The notes beneath the pieces were generated by a model that was given only the letters and a program-made list of their open reading frames with translations, ran no database searches and had not been told where the DNA came from. The position numbers and the translations under genes were made by a program. From a virus, in IMG/VR virus record IMGVR_UViG_3300010885_046868, positions 1 through 36,699 of that record: DNA of 36,699 nucleotides. The stretch is one strand, 5' to 3'. Below are positions 1-6,304 of the stretch, piece by piece (position 1 is the first letter of the stretch; each line of letters begins with the position of its first letter).

Positions 1-60
1 CCGCCCCCGTTTTTGGGGGAAGGGGGGGGAACCTTTAAGGAGGGGGGGGATGGGGGGCTC
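1..60. other. G-rich non-coding tract
   Basis: The first 60 bases hold several runs of five to eight G on the plus strand, and a short CCCCC/GGGGG hairpin with a T-rich loop near base 4. No gene is seen in bases 1-241. The tract is followed by TTATTAG and ATCATTAC elements and then a promoter, so it resembles, with strand reversed, the C-rich islands found from 18.6 to 24.4 kb. The G runs could form a quadruplex. Long homopolymers are also a common place for sequencing errors. Confidence 0.5.
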
Positions 61-162
61 AGGAATCTGGGGATCTGGGCCAATATCTTGTTATTAGTTA
101 CATAGGTGGGGGGCTGGTCAAATCATTACAAAAGCGTGCTCGCCGTTGCATTGTGCTTCAGG

Positions 163-191
163 TTGACGCAGCGATTCCGACCTGTTAGGAT
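163..191 (+). promoter_or_regulatory. Sigma-70-like promoter TTGACG-17-TAGGAT
   Basis: The -35 is TTGACG at 163-168 and the -10 is TAGGAT at 186-191, with a 17-base spacer. Transcription should start near 198, about 44 bases before the ATG at 242. It has the same hexamers as the promoters in the rightward block, but no clear hairpin follows it. Confidence 0.65.
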
Positions 192-241
192 GCGATTTCC
201 TCGGGGGGGGTAAGGGCGACGGATGAAGGGGTGACGGGCCA

Positions 242-589
242 ATGGATACTGAATTGAAAATCATCGAGAACCAAGAGCCACGATGTGTGCACAGCGCAAT
301 CGATGCGGTTCACGAGGGAAAGCTTTACCAGTTTGGAATGAAGCAAGATCCAAAAGATTGCATGAACTGCTCATGGTTTTCTCTGGCGGAAGAAATTCGA
401 GTAACCGAATCATGGCAGATGGTGCAAATGATTACCGACGACGAAGCTGACGAAGAGAAGCGCTACATCGCTGAAATGTTCCCTGACGGACTAAGTTCGG
501 TCCGAGGAGTTGGGGAGAATCCAGCCAGAGCTCTTCGATCCCTACAGGGCGAGCTTACTGATTTTTGGAAGGATCAGGAGAGCCAATAA
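242..589 (+). CDS. Hypothetical acidic protein, 115 aa
   Basis: I do not recognise this protein. It is acidic, with an N-terminal half holding three Cys (residues about 15, 40, 43) and an acidic stretch DDEADEEKR near residue 65. The C-terminal half looks helical. The start is the first ATG after the promoter at 163-191, with AAGGGG upstream as a weak ribosome site. Its last 35 bases overlap, tail to tail, the end of the leftward zinc-ribbon gene at 555-782. Function is unknown. Confidence 0.7.
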   Translation: MDTELKIIENQEPRCVHSAIDAVHEGKLYQFGMKQDPKDCMNCSWFSLAEEIRVTESWQMVQMITDDEADEEKRYIAEMFPDGLSSVRGVGENPARALRSLQGELTDFWKDQESQ

Positions 590-782
590 ATATATCGGTC
601 TGCTGAGGAATCTTTTCTTGCCAGGCCCATCCGGAACCCTTGTAAGCAATCTTAGGACTAGAAAATATAAGCCACATCTCAACATCGCATTTTTCGCACA
701 TGACCTTGCTGTCGTCGGCCATAGGGCGAACAACCTCTTTAATCACGTCGCACTTCTCGCATTTAAAGTCGTATGATGCCAT
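555..782 (-). CDS. FmdB-like zinc-ribbon protein, 75 aa
   Basis: The protein opens with the pattern of the FmdB/CxxC-CxxC-SSSS family: MASYDFKCEKC at residues 1-11, then a second CEKC at about 29-32, so one four-Cys zinc ribbon. After it comes a short tail (SSPKIAYKGSGW) that also fits the family, where the ribbon is followed by a flexible segment. Family members are small putative regulators with no settled biochemical role. The gene lies 4 bases after the RlpA-like gene, so the two are probably one leftward unit. Confidence 0.75.
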   Translation of the reverse strand: MASYDFKCEKCDVIKEVVRPMADDSKVMCEKCDVEMWLIFSSPKIAYKGSGWAWQEKIPQQTDIFIGSPDPSKNQ

Positions 783-786
783 TACA

Positions 787-1365
787 CTAATCCTTTATTA
801 CTTCTATCGTTACGCGCATTACCCCGAGCCCAAGGTCCACGCCAAGCGCGGCCCATACATCTGGTGAGAGGTCAACGACGCGAGTATCGGTTTTGCTGGA
901 AGCTCGTCCCTGGCATCCGCACCAGTCAGTTGCAATAATAATAACAGACTTCCCGGTCTTTTTAGAAGTGATAAGGAACCTAGGGCGATCCGAGGACTTT
1001 GCCATTTCAGTCCAAGTGCTAACCCCCCACTTAATATTTTCTCCGGCCAGCTCCTCAATCATGGCTCGCAGTGCCGGGCCTGCCGCCGCGTAAAACACAA
1101 CAGGCTTACCCCACTCGCTCTTCCTGGTGTACCATGCGCCATTCTTGCTTGCGTCATACCACGTGGCCAATCCTTGTATCTTCTTGATAGTTGGTGGTGG
1201 TAGCTCAGTCCTCCAGTTGTCCCTGGCGTAATTTGGGGCAACATACGGCGTGCTAGTTACAAGGCTTATCGGCCTAATAATTGGGAAGAGGAGAACAAGA
1301 GACACGGCCAACGCAACCGCAGTTGTCCAAAGTCGATCATAGGCTGGTGTTGCCGGTCGCTTCAT
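787..1365 (-). CDS. RlpA-like double-psi beta-barrel protein, membrane anchored, 192 aa
   Basis: The start used is ATG 1365, because GGAGG lies 5 bases before it; an upstream ATG at 1398 has no such site. Residues about 13-32 form one hydrophobic helix (signal anchor). Residues about 70-190 match the RlpA-like double-psi barrel: GLATWYDAS at the start, a Cys-Gly-Cys in DWCGC, and the closing DLSPDVWAALGVDLGLG...V pattern. In RlpA and expansin-like proteins this barrel binds or cleaves peptidoglycan. Here a cell-wall role, such as entry or lysis, is an inference; the catalytic Asp and His were not verified. It heads a pair with the FmdB-like gene. Confidence 0.7.
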   Translation of the reverse strand: MKRPATPAYDRLWTTAVALAVSLVLLFPIIRPISLVTSTPYVAPNYARDNWRTELPPPTIKKIQGLATWYDASKNGAWYTRKSEWGKPVVFYAAAGPALRAMIEELAGENIKWGVSTWTEMAKSSDRPRFLITSKKTGKSVIIIATDWCGCQGRASSKTDTRVVDLSPDVWAALGVDLGLGVMRVTIEVIKD

Positions 1366-1402
1366 TGCTACCTCCGCAGACACCATAACCAACGCCATAT
1401 TG

Positions 1403-1723
1403 TTAGTCTATACTGTTATTATTTGACTTTGACTCAAATGCGGCGCCAGCTGTGCTCTTTTCCGCACGTTGATGATTGTATTTTGATATCTCGACAGTTG
1501 CAATTGAGATGGCGGAGTAGAGGGAGTTTGATCTCCCGTAGGCTATTGCGACGTACCTGTCATCGGGGTCTTTCTCCTTGTCCGGGTCGGAGATTACAGT
1601 CACGCCCCAGTGGCTAGAGGCGCGTTCAATTGTCCAGATTTGCTGGTCTTTCGTCAGCGAAGCCTGGAGTCTGGTTAGGGCATTGTCTATTGACTTATTC
1701 TTTTCTTGCTTAAACTTATACAT
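1403..1723 (-). CDS. Hypothetical protein, 106 aa
   Basis: No family is recognised. The protein is mixed charged and has no Cys and no membrane segment. ATG 1723 is preceded by AAAGGAGGGG with 5 bases to the start codon, a very strong ribosome site. It reads away from the ParB-like gene at 1840, so the 116 bases between them must carry promoters in both directions. It lies 37 bases before the RlpA-like start and may be cotranscribed with it. Confidence 0.7.
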   Translation of the reverse strand: MYKFKQEKNKSIDNALTRLQASLTKDQQIWTIERASSHWGVTVISDPDKEKDPDDRYVAIAYGRSNSLYSAISIATVEISKYNHQRAEKSTAGAAFESKSNNNSID

Positions 1724-1839
1724 TGCAACCCCTCCTTTGCGCTCACAATCTGTTTGCCGGTTGTATGTCTAGTCAGCTTCGGCTAATCTGTTTCTCATGC
1801 GAGCATACCACATGCGCGCGCCCTATGCCTGGAGGACTA

Positions 1840-2088
1840 ATGGATATCAAAATGGAGTCAATAGACAGCCTGGCACACCATCCCGAAAATCCTCGGGAAG
1901 GTGATATTGGGGCTATCGTCACGAGCATCAAAAAGAATGGCTGGTTTGGTGTTGTCGTTGCACAGAAGTCGAGCGGCTATATCCTTGCCGGAAATCATCG
2001 CATTGAGGCCGCAAAGATTTGTGGCATTAAGAAGTGCCAGTGTACTGGGTTGATTGCGATAACGAGCGCGCTAGGGCCATTCTTCTAG
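1840..2088 (+). CDS. ParB/Srx-like nuclease domain protein, N-terminal part (frame broken)
   Basis: GGAGG at 1831-1835 sets the ATG at 1840. Residues 1-66 follow the ParB-like fold seen in many phage proteins: an opening of the type IDSLAHHPENPRE, then IVTSIKKNGWFGVVVA, then the signature GYILAGNHRIEAAKICGIKK. After the KK pair near 2034 this frame goes on for only 18 residues of unrelated sequence and stops. The rest of the domain is open in the next frame from 2034. The simplest reading is one missing base near 2034. Phage ParB-like proteins often sit beside methyltransferase or packaging genes; no such partner is adjacent here. Confidence 0.65.
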   Translation: MDIKMESIDSLAHHPENPREGDIGAIVTSIKKNGWFGVVVAQKSSGYILAGNHRIEAAKICGIKKCQCTGLIAITSALGPFF

Positions 2089-2297
2089 CGGACAACAAGA
2101 CGGCCGACCTAGCGAGCTGGAACGACCACACGTTGCTTGAGTTGCTTCAGGAGGCGGACGCGAACGACTACCTGCTCGACACCGCATTTGATCAGGACGA
2201 CATCCAGAAGCTCCTGCAGAAGCTTAATAGCAACGAGGGGGACGAGGGGGAGCTTTGCCCAACGTGTGGCGCCAAGAAGAAAAGGGGCAAGTCATGA
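2034..2297 (+). CDS. ParB-like protein, C-terminal part in the next frame
   Basis: From GTG 2034 this frame gives VPVYWVDCDNERARAILLAD, which continues the ParB-like domain exactly where the frame starting at 1840 loses it. An expected ILLADNKTADLASWND motif and a helical region follow, and a CPTCG at the C-terminus suggests half of a zinc site. The GTG is unlikely to be a genuine start because it lies inside the domain and has no ribosome site. The stop overlaps the ATG of the next gene (2294), so the gene pair was once translationally coupled. Confidence 0.6.
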   Translation: MPVYWVDCDNERARAILLADNKTADLASWNDHTLLELLQEADANDYLLDTAFDQDDIQKLLQKLNSNEGDEGELCPTCGAKKKRGKS

Positions 2298-2770
2298 GGT
2301 GGTATAACGAACTCCCGTTTGAGCTGGTCGTACCAATTGACATGCCTAAATCTTCCCTGGCCCCGTGGAAGAGGTCGCTTCAGCTTATCGCCCGAGCAAA
2401 AGGTGAATTTAATATCAAGGTAAAGACTGTCAGAATTCATCATCATGACCCGGAACGAACCCGCTACGGACACTACCATCCAATGGGATACACCTACTCA
2501 GACGATGCAGAAATGGTATTGTGCGCGAAGGACATTGACACGGCCCTTCATGAGATGGCACATATCTGGTCAAACGAGAACCACACGCAGAAGTGGGCGT
2601 CAAAGTATATTCGGCTAGCTCAGGAGTACATGAACACGAAAGAGCTAGATGCAGCCATTCGGCACTCCGCAGAAAATTACAAATGCGTCAAAGAGCGAGC
2701 AAGGCGCATGGGAATCATTCGCATGAAGCGCCGCAAGGTACGGCAGCATTATTGCGCCGGGAGGTATTAA
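2294..2770 (+). CDS. Putative zinc metalloprotease-like protein (HEMAH), 158 aa
   Basis: Residues 86-90 read HEMAH inside TALHEMAHIW, the HExxH zinc-protease signature with the usual hydrophobic and aromatic neighbours. This is the layout of short SprT- or WSS1-like and other phage HExxH proteins. A third ligand is not certain: candidates are the His in ENHTQKW just after the motif and later His residues. The C-terminus is very basic (RMKRRKVR), compatible with nucleic acid binding. The ATG overlaps the stop of the ParB-like frame (ATGA), which fixes the start. Substrate unknown. Confidence 0.6.
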   Translation: MRWYNELPFELVVPIDMPKSSLAPWKRSLQLIARAKGEFNIKVKTVRIHHHDPERTRYGHYHPMGYTYSDDAEMVLCAKDIDTALHEMAHIWSNENHTQKWASKYIRLAQEYMNTKELDAAIRHSAENYKCVKERARRMGIIRMKRRKVRQHYCAGRY

Positions 2771-2850
2771 TGGTCGAGGCAATTATTTGGATAATGATTT
2801 GCGCGTTTGCCTTGATCATTGGATCAGTCTTATACACAGAGGATTGGTAG
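2770..2850 (+). CDS. Small membrane protein, 26 aa
   Basis: The ATG at 2770 shares its A with the TAA stop of the metalloprotease-like gene (TAATG), so translation is probably coupled. The product is MVEAIIWIMICAFALIIGS followed by VLYTEDW, essentially one transmembrane helix with a short charged tail. Its last 6 bases overlap the CCA end of the tRNA on the other strand. Unknown function; too short for homology calls. Confidence 0.5.
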   Translation: MVEAIIWIMICAFALIIGSVLYTEDW

Positions 2851-2921
2851 GGGGACCTGGACTCGAACCAGGGACCGCCGAGATATAAGCTCGGTGCTCT
2901 AACCGACTGAGCTATCCCCCC
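2845..2921 (-). tRNA. tRNA-Ile (anticodon UAU), CCA encoded
   Basis: Read on the minus strand the sequence folds as a full cloverleaf: acceptor GGGGGGA paired with TCCCCCT, D arm GCTC-AGTCGGTTA-GAGC, anticodon stem CCGAG/CTCGG with loop CTTATAT, variable region CGGTC, T arm CCTGG-TTCGAGT-CCAGG, discriminator A and encoded CCA. The anticodon TAT (2885-2887) reads AUA codons, giving isoleucine. AUA is rare in GC-rich hosts, a usual reason for phages to carry this tRNA. Small coding frames run into it from both sides. Confidence 0.92.
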
Positions 2922-3075
2922 TCGGTCCAGATTGGTCAATCACCGCCTGAATGCACGGGGCGCAAATGAATTTAGCGTCAGGCGGAAGGGTGCCATAGTC
3001 CCAGACTCGGCTAATCACGCCGCAATGCGAGCAGACCCCCAAGTGGCTCTCGGGCGTCTTTTGCAAGCTTCGCAC
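2899..3075 (-). CDS. Small zinc-ribbon protein, 58 aa, GTG start
   Basis: This frame starts at GTG 3075, six bases after the GGAAAG at the end of the preceding gene, and carries VCSHCG and then ICAPC about 25 residues later, a compact four-Cys zinc ribbon. It begins just after the TAA of the 3079-3225 gene in the same frame, so read-through would fuse the two. The frame runs 23 bases into the tRNA before stopping, so the last residues may be an accident of an old tRNA insertion. Confidence 0.45.
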   Translation of the reverse strand: MRSLQKTPESHLGVCSHCGVISRVWDYGTLPPDAKFICAPCIQAVIDQSGPRGDSSVG

Positions 3076-3078
3076 GGA

Positions 3079-3225
3079 TTACTTTCCGCGCCGGTCCTTG
3101 ACACGTATCGTGCGCTTTGTCTTCGCGTAAGCGGTCCTGCTGGAAGAAGAATTACGACGTCGGAATTCCCCAATAGCAGAGATGAAAATTGCCAATAAAG
3201 CGATTCCTAGGAAAATAAAACCCAT
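3079..3225 (-). CDS. Small single-pass membrane protein, 48 aa
   Basis: The start ATG 3225 follows GGAGGG by 3-4 bases. Residues about 2-18 (GFIFLGIALLAIFISAIG) form one membrane helix, followed by a strongly basic tail with a Ser run (RRRNSSSSR) and more Arg/Lys. That layout puts the tail inside the cell by the positive-inside rule. It belongs to the leftward run of small genes. Unknown function. Confidence 0.55.
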   Translation of the reverse strand: MGFIFLGIALLAIFISAIGEFRRRNSSSSRTAYAKTKRTIRVKDRRGK

Positions 3226-3236
3226 AAACCCTCCAT

Positions 3237-3323
3237 CTACACCAGGCCTACAAACGAGGCTAGTACCCAAAGTATACCACCAATCACGGTGGTGATAATC
3301 AGATCAATTGCGACTCTACTCAT
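3237..3323 (-). CDS. Small membrane protein, 28 aa
   Basis: The ATG at 3323 overlaps the TAG stop of the preceding gene (ATGAGTAG), a coupled start. The product (MSRVAIDLIITTVIGGILWV and a further eight residues) is one hydrophobic helix with almost no tail. It is one of several tiny membrane proteins in this phage. Confidence 0.5.
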   Translation of the reverse strand: MSRVAIDLIITTVIGGILWVLASFVGLV

Positions 3324-3522
3324 CGTCACAGCCGCCAGCACACCAGTCGCTTCCGCAACCCGGGCACAAACCTTTCTCACGGGCTGATTGCTGCAGTTCG
3401 TATACATTATTCTTTACATCGTCAAGAAAACCATTGCAACAAGAGCACGCGGAATATCTTGTTCCGTAGGCGCTATCCGGACAGTCAACGTGGATATGGC
3501 CATCAAGGTGTTGGTGTTTCAT
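3316..3522 (-). CDS. Cys/His-rich small protein, 68 aa
   Basis: The start ATG 3522 follows AAGGAG by 6 bases. The protein has His at the N-terminus (MKHQHLDGHIHVDC), then CSCC at about 26-29 and CPGCGSDWCAGGC near the end, so one or two zinc sites. The cysteine spacing does not match a family I can name. It sits in the leftward run between a 115-aa gene and a 28-aa membrane protein. Confidence 0.65.
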   Translation of the reverse strand: MKHQHLDGHIHVDCPDSAYGTRYSACSCCNGFLDDVKNNVYELQQSAREKGLCPGCGSDWCAGGCDDE

Positions 3523-3525
3523 ACG

Positions 3526-3873
3526 TTACTCCTTGTCCCTAATTTCTTCCCTTGACCTTAGCCTTACAGCAATCGCATGCGTCCCAGGAAGAGAAAGCTG
3601 TTTATCTGATTTTTCAATCAGCCCCTCTTGCACTAGCAAAGCGTAGAGATCTCCGGACCGTGTTCCGTGTGTCACCCAGAAATTTTTGGGGCCAGGGTCT
3701 TGCGGAGCGTTGAGCTGGAGCGTTAAATACGGCTCCCCGGTTTCGTCATTGATTGAGGTGCAAGTCCTATCCGACTGCACGACACGGATTTTCGTGCCAT
3801 TAAGCTCCACAACGCACGATGCGTGATAGTTGTTTTCCATATCTCTTTTCATCCTTTCTATCATTCCTATCAT
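3526..3873 (-). CDS. Hypothetical protein, 115 aa
   Basis: The start at 3873 overlaps the upstream stop as ATGA, which favours this ATG over the internal ATG codons at residues 4, 8 and 12. The middle part looks like a beta-rich fold (VVELNGTKIRVV, PYLTLQLNAP) and the end is basic and acidic by turns (RLRSREEIRDKE). It could be a winged-helix type domain (GTRSGDLYALLVQEGLI) but I cannot assign it. Confidence 0.65.
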   Translation of the reverse strand: MIGMIERMKRDMENNYHASCVVELNGTKIRVVQSDRTCTSINDETGEPYLTLQLNAPQDPGPKNFWVTHGTRSGDLYALLVQEGLIEKSDKQLSLPGTHAIAVRLRSREEIRDKE

Positions 3874-4202
3874 ATGTGCTCATGCTCGCAGCAGTTGCCT
3901 TCTGAGCAACCGATACAAGCACAGACATCGCAGGGAATCCATACCCGCTCATTAATCACCGGGTGCGGCTGGGCCTCAAGGGCATACCTTAGGGTGTCCC
4001 TCATCTCCTGATGCCACGACTGCATGCAGAGCGTCCCTTGGGAATTCCCGCACTCACATTCAGACACCATGGAAAAGAAATAAGCGGACTTTGCGTCAAG
4101 CAGGCCAGCAGTATATTTAGCATACGCTTGCTCTAGCGACAGCTCTTTTATTTCCTTTTCTGTCACGGCTACAAAATCCTCCCAACAAGCTCGTGATTCC
4201 AT
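3870..4202 (-). CDS. Cys-rich hypothetical protein, 110 aa
   Basis: Two Cys clusters are visible: CECGNSQGTLC in the middle and IPCDVCACIGCSEGNCCEHEH at the C-terminus (residues about 90-109). This suggests two zinc or metal sites. The N-terminal half is helical and acidic. Its 5' end overlaps the preceding gene by 34 bases and its stop overlaps the next start (ATGA), so it is part of a tightly coupled leftward operon. No named family. Confidence 0.65.
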   Translation of the reverse strand: MESRACWEDFVAVTEKEIKELSLEQAYAKYTAGLLDAKSAYFFSMVSECECGNSQGTLCMQSWHQEMRDTLRYALEAQPHPVINERVWIPCDVCACIGCSEGNCCEHEHI

Positions 4203-4375
4203 GAGTCACCGCATAGTCTGCATAGATATTCCGTGTCGTTACTGTACCTTCTCAGCTCAAGGTGGCACCTGATGCATACGGTTCGAACACAGGTTCCGCA
4301 CCACACGATCCTAACGCCCTCTTCAGCGCAACCACAGGAACAATAATTGTAGCCCGTTGACGTTATGCTCATCAT
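4169..4375 (-). CDS. Small zinc-finger protein, 68 aa
   Basis: The protein has a dense ladder of metal ligands: CSCGC, then CGTC, then CIRCH, then CRLCG, spaced like a treble-clef or double zinc ribbon. Two ATG codons are adjacent at the start (4375 and 4372) after AGGCGG. It may bind nucleic acid or protein. No partner can be inferred beyond the operon. Confidence 0.65.
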   Translation of the reverse strand: MMSITSTGYNYCSCGCAEEGVRIVWCGTCVRTVCIRCHLELRRYSNDTEYLCRLCGDSWNHELVGRIL

Positions 4376-4382
4376 CGACCGC

Positions 4383-4796
4383 CTACAGTGACGTTAGATG
4401 CGCGCCGGTGTAGGCAGGCAAGTCGCCGACCTCAGGCTGCGTATCTGTTTCGTGCCACGTCCAGTTCATCGCCCCAATGTCGTACCTGCCACAGCAGGGA
4501 GTTGCGGATATACGCAAAGGGGCATCGTCAACTTCTCTCCCCCCGCCAAACATTACAATTTCTCGGGTGGCCGGATCAAAGGACGCAATTTCTACCCCAT
4601 CAACCCCATACTCTGAGGCAAGGAGGTGGCTATCCGCACATATCTTCATGGCCGTAGCAAAGTCAAAGGCTGGGCATGCCCATCCATTCCAGCGGTATCC
4701 AGTCCGCACTCTCGCTGGATACGCCGACATCACACTTTCATCAATCCATACCGTTGCATCTACGCTTGCTGCTGGGTTGCAATAATCGCACGACAT
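4383..4796 (-). CDS. Hypothetical protein with CxxC ends, 137 aa
   Basis: GGAAGGGG lies 5 bases before ATG 4796. The protein begins MSCDYC and later has a TPCCGRYD segment, so the two pairs could hold one metal. The remainder is aromatic-rich and acidic (GYRWNGWACPAF, MNWTWHETDTQPEVGDLP). No family recognised. It is in the leftward run that starts at the promoter near 5548. Confidence 0.65.
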   Translation of the reverse strand: MSCDYCNPAASVDATVWIDESVMSAYPARVRTGYRWNGWACPAFDFATAMKICADSHLLASEYGVDGVEIASFDPATREIVMFGGGREVDDAPLRISATPCCGRYDIGAMNWTWHETDTQPEVGDLPAYTGAHLTSL

Positions 4797-4808
4797 AACT
4801 ACCCCTTC

Positions 4809-5009
4809 CTACTCAGTCTCTTCGCTATGTTCTTGAGTCATAAACCCAAGGCTTGTAATACTAAACCGATACGCTGTCTTGCTACGCGGCCGATGCTCTT
4901 CTCGGCAGGTCTCACATACCATGCCACCAAGCGGATGCCATGCAAGCTCGCCATGCTTCGCATTATTCGGACATGTCGCCCGAGGATTAGTTCCGCGCTT
5001 CTTTGCCAT
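4809..5009 (-). CDS. Small zinc-ribbon protein, 66 aa
   Basis: The sequence shows CPNNAKHG and, about 18 residues later, CETC, i.e. a Cys/His set of the zinc-ribbon type, with a basic N-terminus (MAKKRGTNPR) and an acidic end (SEETE). The start overlaps the end of the upstream gene by 23 bases, typical of this operon. Confidence 0.65.
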   Translation of the reverse strand: MAKKRGTNPRATCPNNAKHGELAWHPLGGMVCETCREEHRPRSKTAYRFSITSLGFMTQEHSEETE

Positions 5010-5226
5010 GCTTATCCATCTCTTCTAGGATTCCGGCAATCATCTTATCTCCGGCATCCCGTGCTTCTGCTGCAATTTCCTGATACGAGCTGTCAATGAA
5101 ATGTTCGGCCTGCTCAATCGTCCAGTCAGGCTTTACCCTCAAGATGTCTGGCACGCCCCACTTCACCACAATAGAAATAATCTGCAGCTCTTCTCGGATT
5201 TCGTCGTCGGTCATTTCTGGGCTCAT
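4987..5226 (-). CDS. Hypothetical acidic helical protein, 79 aa
   Basis: The start ATG 5226 overlaps the preceding stop as ATGA. The protein is mostly helical and acidic at the N-terminus (PEMTDDEIREELQ). A middle segment DWTIEQAEHFIDSSYQEI looks like a small helical domain. No Cys and no membrane segment. Unknown function. Confidence 0.6.
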   Translation of the reverse strand: MSPEMTDDEIREELQIISIVVKWGVPDILRVKPDWTIEQAEHFIDSSYQEIAAEARDAGDKMIAGILEEMDKHGKEARN

Positions 5227-5480
5227 TGTAGGTCAACCCAAAACTTACGGCAGGATTCGGCCAGGCTGCATGTTCCTGGGTCATGCTGGACCGGAGTAGA
5301 GACCCACTCGCCACAGTCTTCGCATGACTCGCCGCACTCAGACATATCATCAGTGTCGAAGATTGGCATGACGTGGTTACCCTCTTTGTCCAGCACCATC
5401 TCGTCGAGCTTATGGAATCTAACCCCCGCACACGATATGCAGTGGATTCCCGCTTCGTAGGTATACCCTATGACATGCAT
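5223..5480 (-). CDS. Cys-rich hypothetical protein, 85 aa; first gene of a leftward operon
   Basis: AGGAGG lies 5 bases before ATG 5480; a GTG three bases upstream is less likely. The protein has CISCAG near the N-terminus and CGESCEDCG and later Cys residues at the C-terminal half, probably zinc bound. It is the first gene after the promoter/hairpin cassette at 5486-5548, so it heads the leftward operon that ends at the tRNA. Confidence 0.65.
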   Translation of the reverse strand: MHVIGYTYEAGIHCISCAGVRFHKLDEMVLDKEGNHVMPIFDTDDMSECGESCEDCGEWVSTPVQHDPGTCSLAESCRKFWVDLQ

Positions 5481-5485
5481 CACTA

Positions 5486-5548
5486 CCTCCTGCTATCAGC
5501 GGGAATGCCCCGCCGTTGCATCATACGACCACAGTATTAGATTGTCAA
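5486..5548 (-). promoter_or_regulatory. Promoter-hairpin-SD cassette (leftward)
   Basis: On the minus strand the -35 is TTGACA (5548-5543), the spacer is 17 bases and the -10 is TATGAT (5525-5520), close to the sigma-70 consensus. A hairpin GCGGG-GCATT-CCCGC (5513-5499) starts about 7 bases after the -10, and AGGAGG (5491-5486) follows. The TGA stop of the upstream gene lies inside the -35 box. Confidence 0.8.
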
Positions 5549-5880
5549 CCTACTTTTATCGCAGCCTGCATATCCTTGACGGCCGCCCGTATCTCATGAA
5601 TTCGATAGTGCTGCTCAGAGCTTGCCTCACTTCGGCCATCAAGGTACGACTTGATGCCATCTGCTACAGCGCGCTTGCTGGCATACCCGATATGAGGGAG
5701 CACATCCCTGACTCCTCCGCCCTCACTGATGATCTGGACAAGCTTCTGTCCGCCGTATGCCCCCATCAGGTAGTAGCACCCAACCTCAGGGTAGACACGC
5801 TTCAGCTCAGGATCTCCGGCGTGGTTGAGCAAACGGATAAGCTGTTCAAGCTCCGATTTGGTCGTTTGTCTTGTGGTCAC
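5545..5880 (-). CDS. Hypothetical protein, 111 aa, GTG start
   Basis: I chose GTG 5880 because AAGGAG sits 7 bases before it; the longer frame to 5916 has no such site and would overlap the upstream gene more. The protein is helical at the start (SELEQLIRLLNHAG) and has a Gly-rich middle (GCYYLMGAYGGQKLV). No family recognised. Its TGA stop overlaps the -35 box of the next promoter. Confidence 0.6.
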   Translation of the reverse strand: MTTRQTTKSELEQLIRLLNHAGDPELKRVYPEVGCYYLMGAYGGQKLVQIISEGGGVRDVLPHIGYASKRAVADGIKSYLDGRSEASSEQHYRIHEIRAAVKDMQAAIKVG

Positions 5881-6061
5881 GCAGATACTCCTTCTCTCGC
5901 TTATTGACACAGGCATCGCACAGCGTTGCGGTTGTGCCGTTGGGGTCTAGCCATACTGCTCTGGCAACATCCAGACAGTCTAGGCACTTAAGCGCGGTCT
6001 TCGGGTTTGCCTTACTTCGAATGACGAGTGGCTGCAATTTCTGCCCTCCTTCGCTTCTCAT
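5846..6061 (-). CDS. Small zinc-ribbon protein, 71 aa
   Basis: Two CxxC pairs, CLDC and CDAC, about 23 residues apart, form a standard zinc ribbon; the C-terminal tail is basic (NKREKEYLRDHK). It overlaps the preceding gene by 50 bases and the next by 35, so the three zinc-type and unknown genes here are one unit from the promoter near 6304. Confidence 0.65.
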   Translation of the reverse strand: MRSEGGQKLQPLVIRSKANPKTALKCLDCLDVARAVWLDPNGTTATLCDACVNKREKEYLRDHKTNDQIGA

Positions 6062-6218
6062 ATGCCAACTTGCGCGTATGCTGCGCTTCCGTCATTGGCT
6101 TCCTCGGAGAGCGGAACTCCATCTCACACGCAATGCACTTGAGGCTTCCTGGCTTGCGGTAGAACTCCGTATCCGCCGGCCAGTTCTTCTGGCACACCCT
6201 ACATTTCTTCCTTGCCAT
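6012..6218 (-). CDS. Small zinc-ribbon, basic-tailed protein, 68 aa
   Basis: The start ATG 6218 is set by GGAAGGAG 5 bases upstream. The sequence MARKKCRVCQKNWPADTEFY, then CIACE, is the pattern of small phage zinc ribbons (CxxC, acidic-aromatic loop, CxxC) that are often found alone or fused to HNH nucleases. The tail is Arg/Lys-rich and helical (RKLAYEKRRRAEI), suggesting nucleic acid binding. No nuclease residues are seen. Confidence 0.7.
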   Translation of the reverse strand: MARKKCRVCQKNWPADTEFYRKPGSLKCIACEMEFRSPRKPMTEAQHTRKLAYEKRRRAEIAATRHSK

Positions 6219-6223
6219 CAACA

Positions 6224-6304
6224 CTCCTTCCTTGGTGCAGGGTGACTGGGGTACACCGATCACCCTGCATGGATGATACTAGGGCATGATAATCGGGCTG
6301 TCAA
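6224..6304 (-). promoter_or_regulatory. Promoter-hairpin-SD cassette (leftward)
   Basis: The minus-strand -35 is TTGACA (6304-6299) and the -10 is TAGTAT (6281-6276), spacer 17. A perfect 9-bp stem GCAGGGTGA/TCACCCTGC (6268-6260 and 6245-6237) follows, then GGAAGGAG before ATG 6218. The TGA stop of the upstream 213-aa gene is inside the -35 box, as in the 5548 cassette. Confidence 0.82.

Noticed and set aside
2025-2045. Programmed -1 frameshift in the ParB-like gene
   Set aside because: No X-XXY-YYZ slippery heptamer is seen at the junction (AAGAAGTGCC), so a one-base deletion or sequencing error is more likely.
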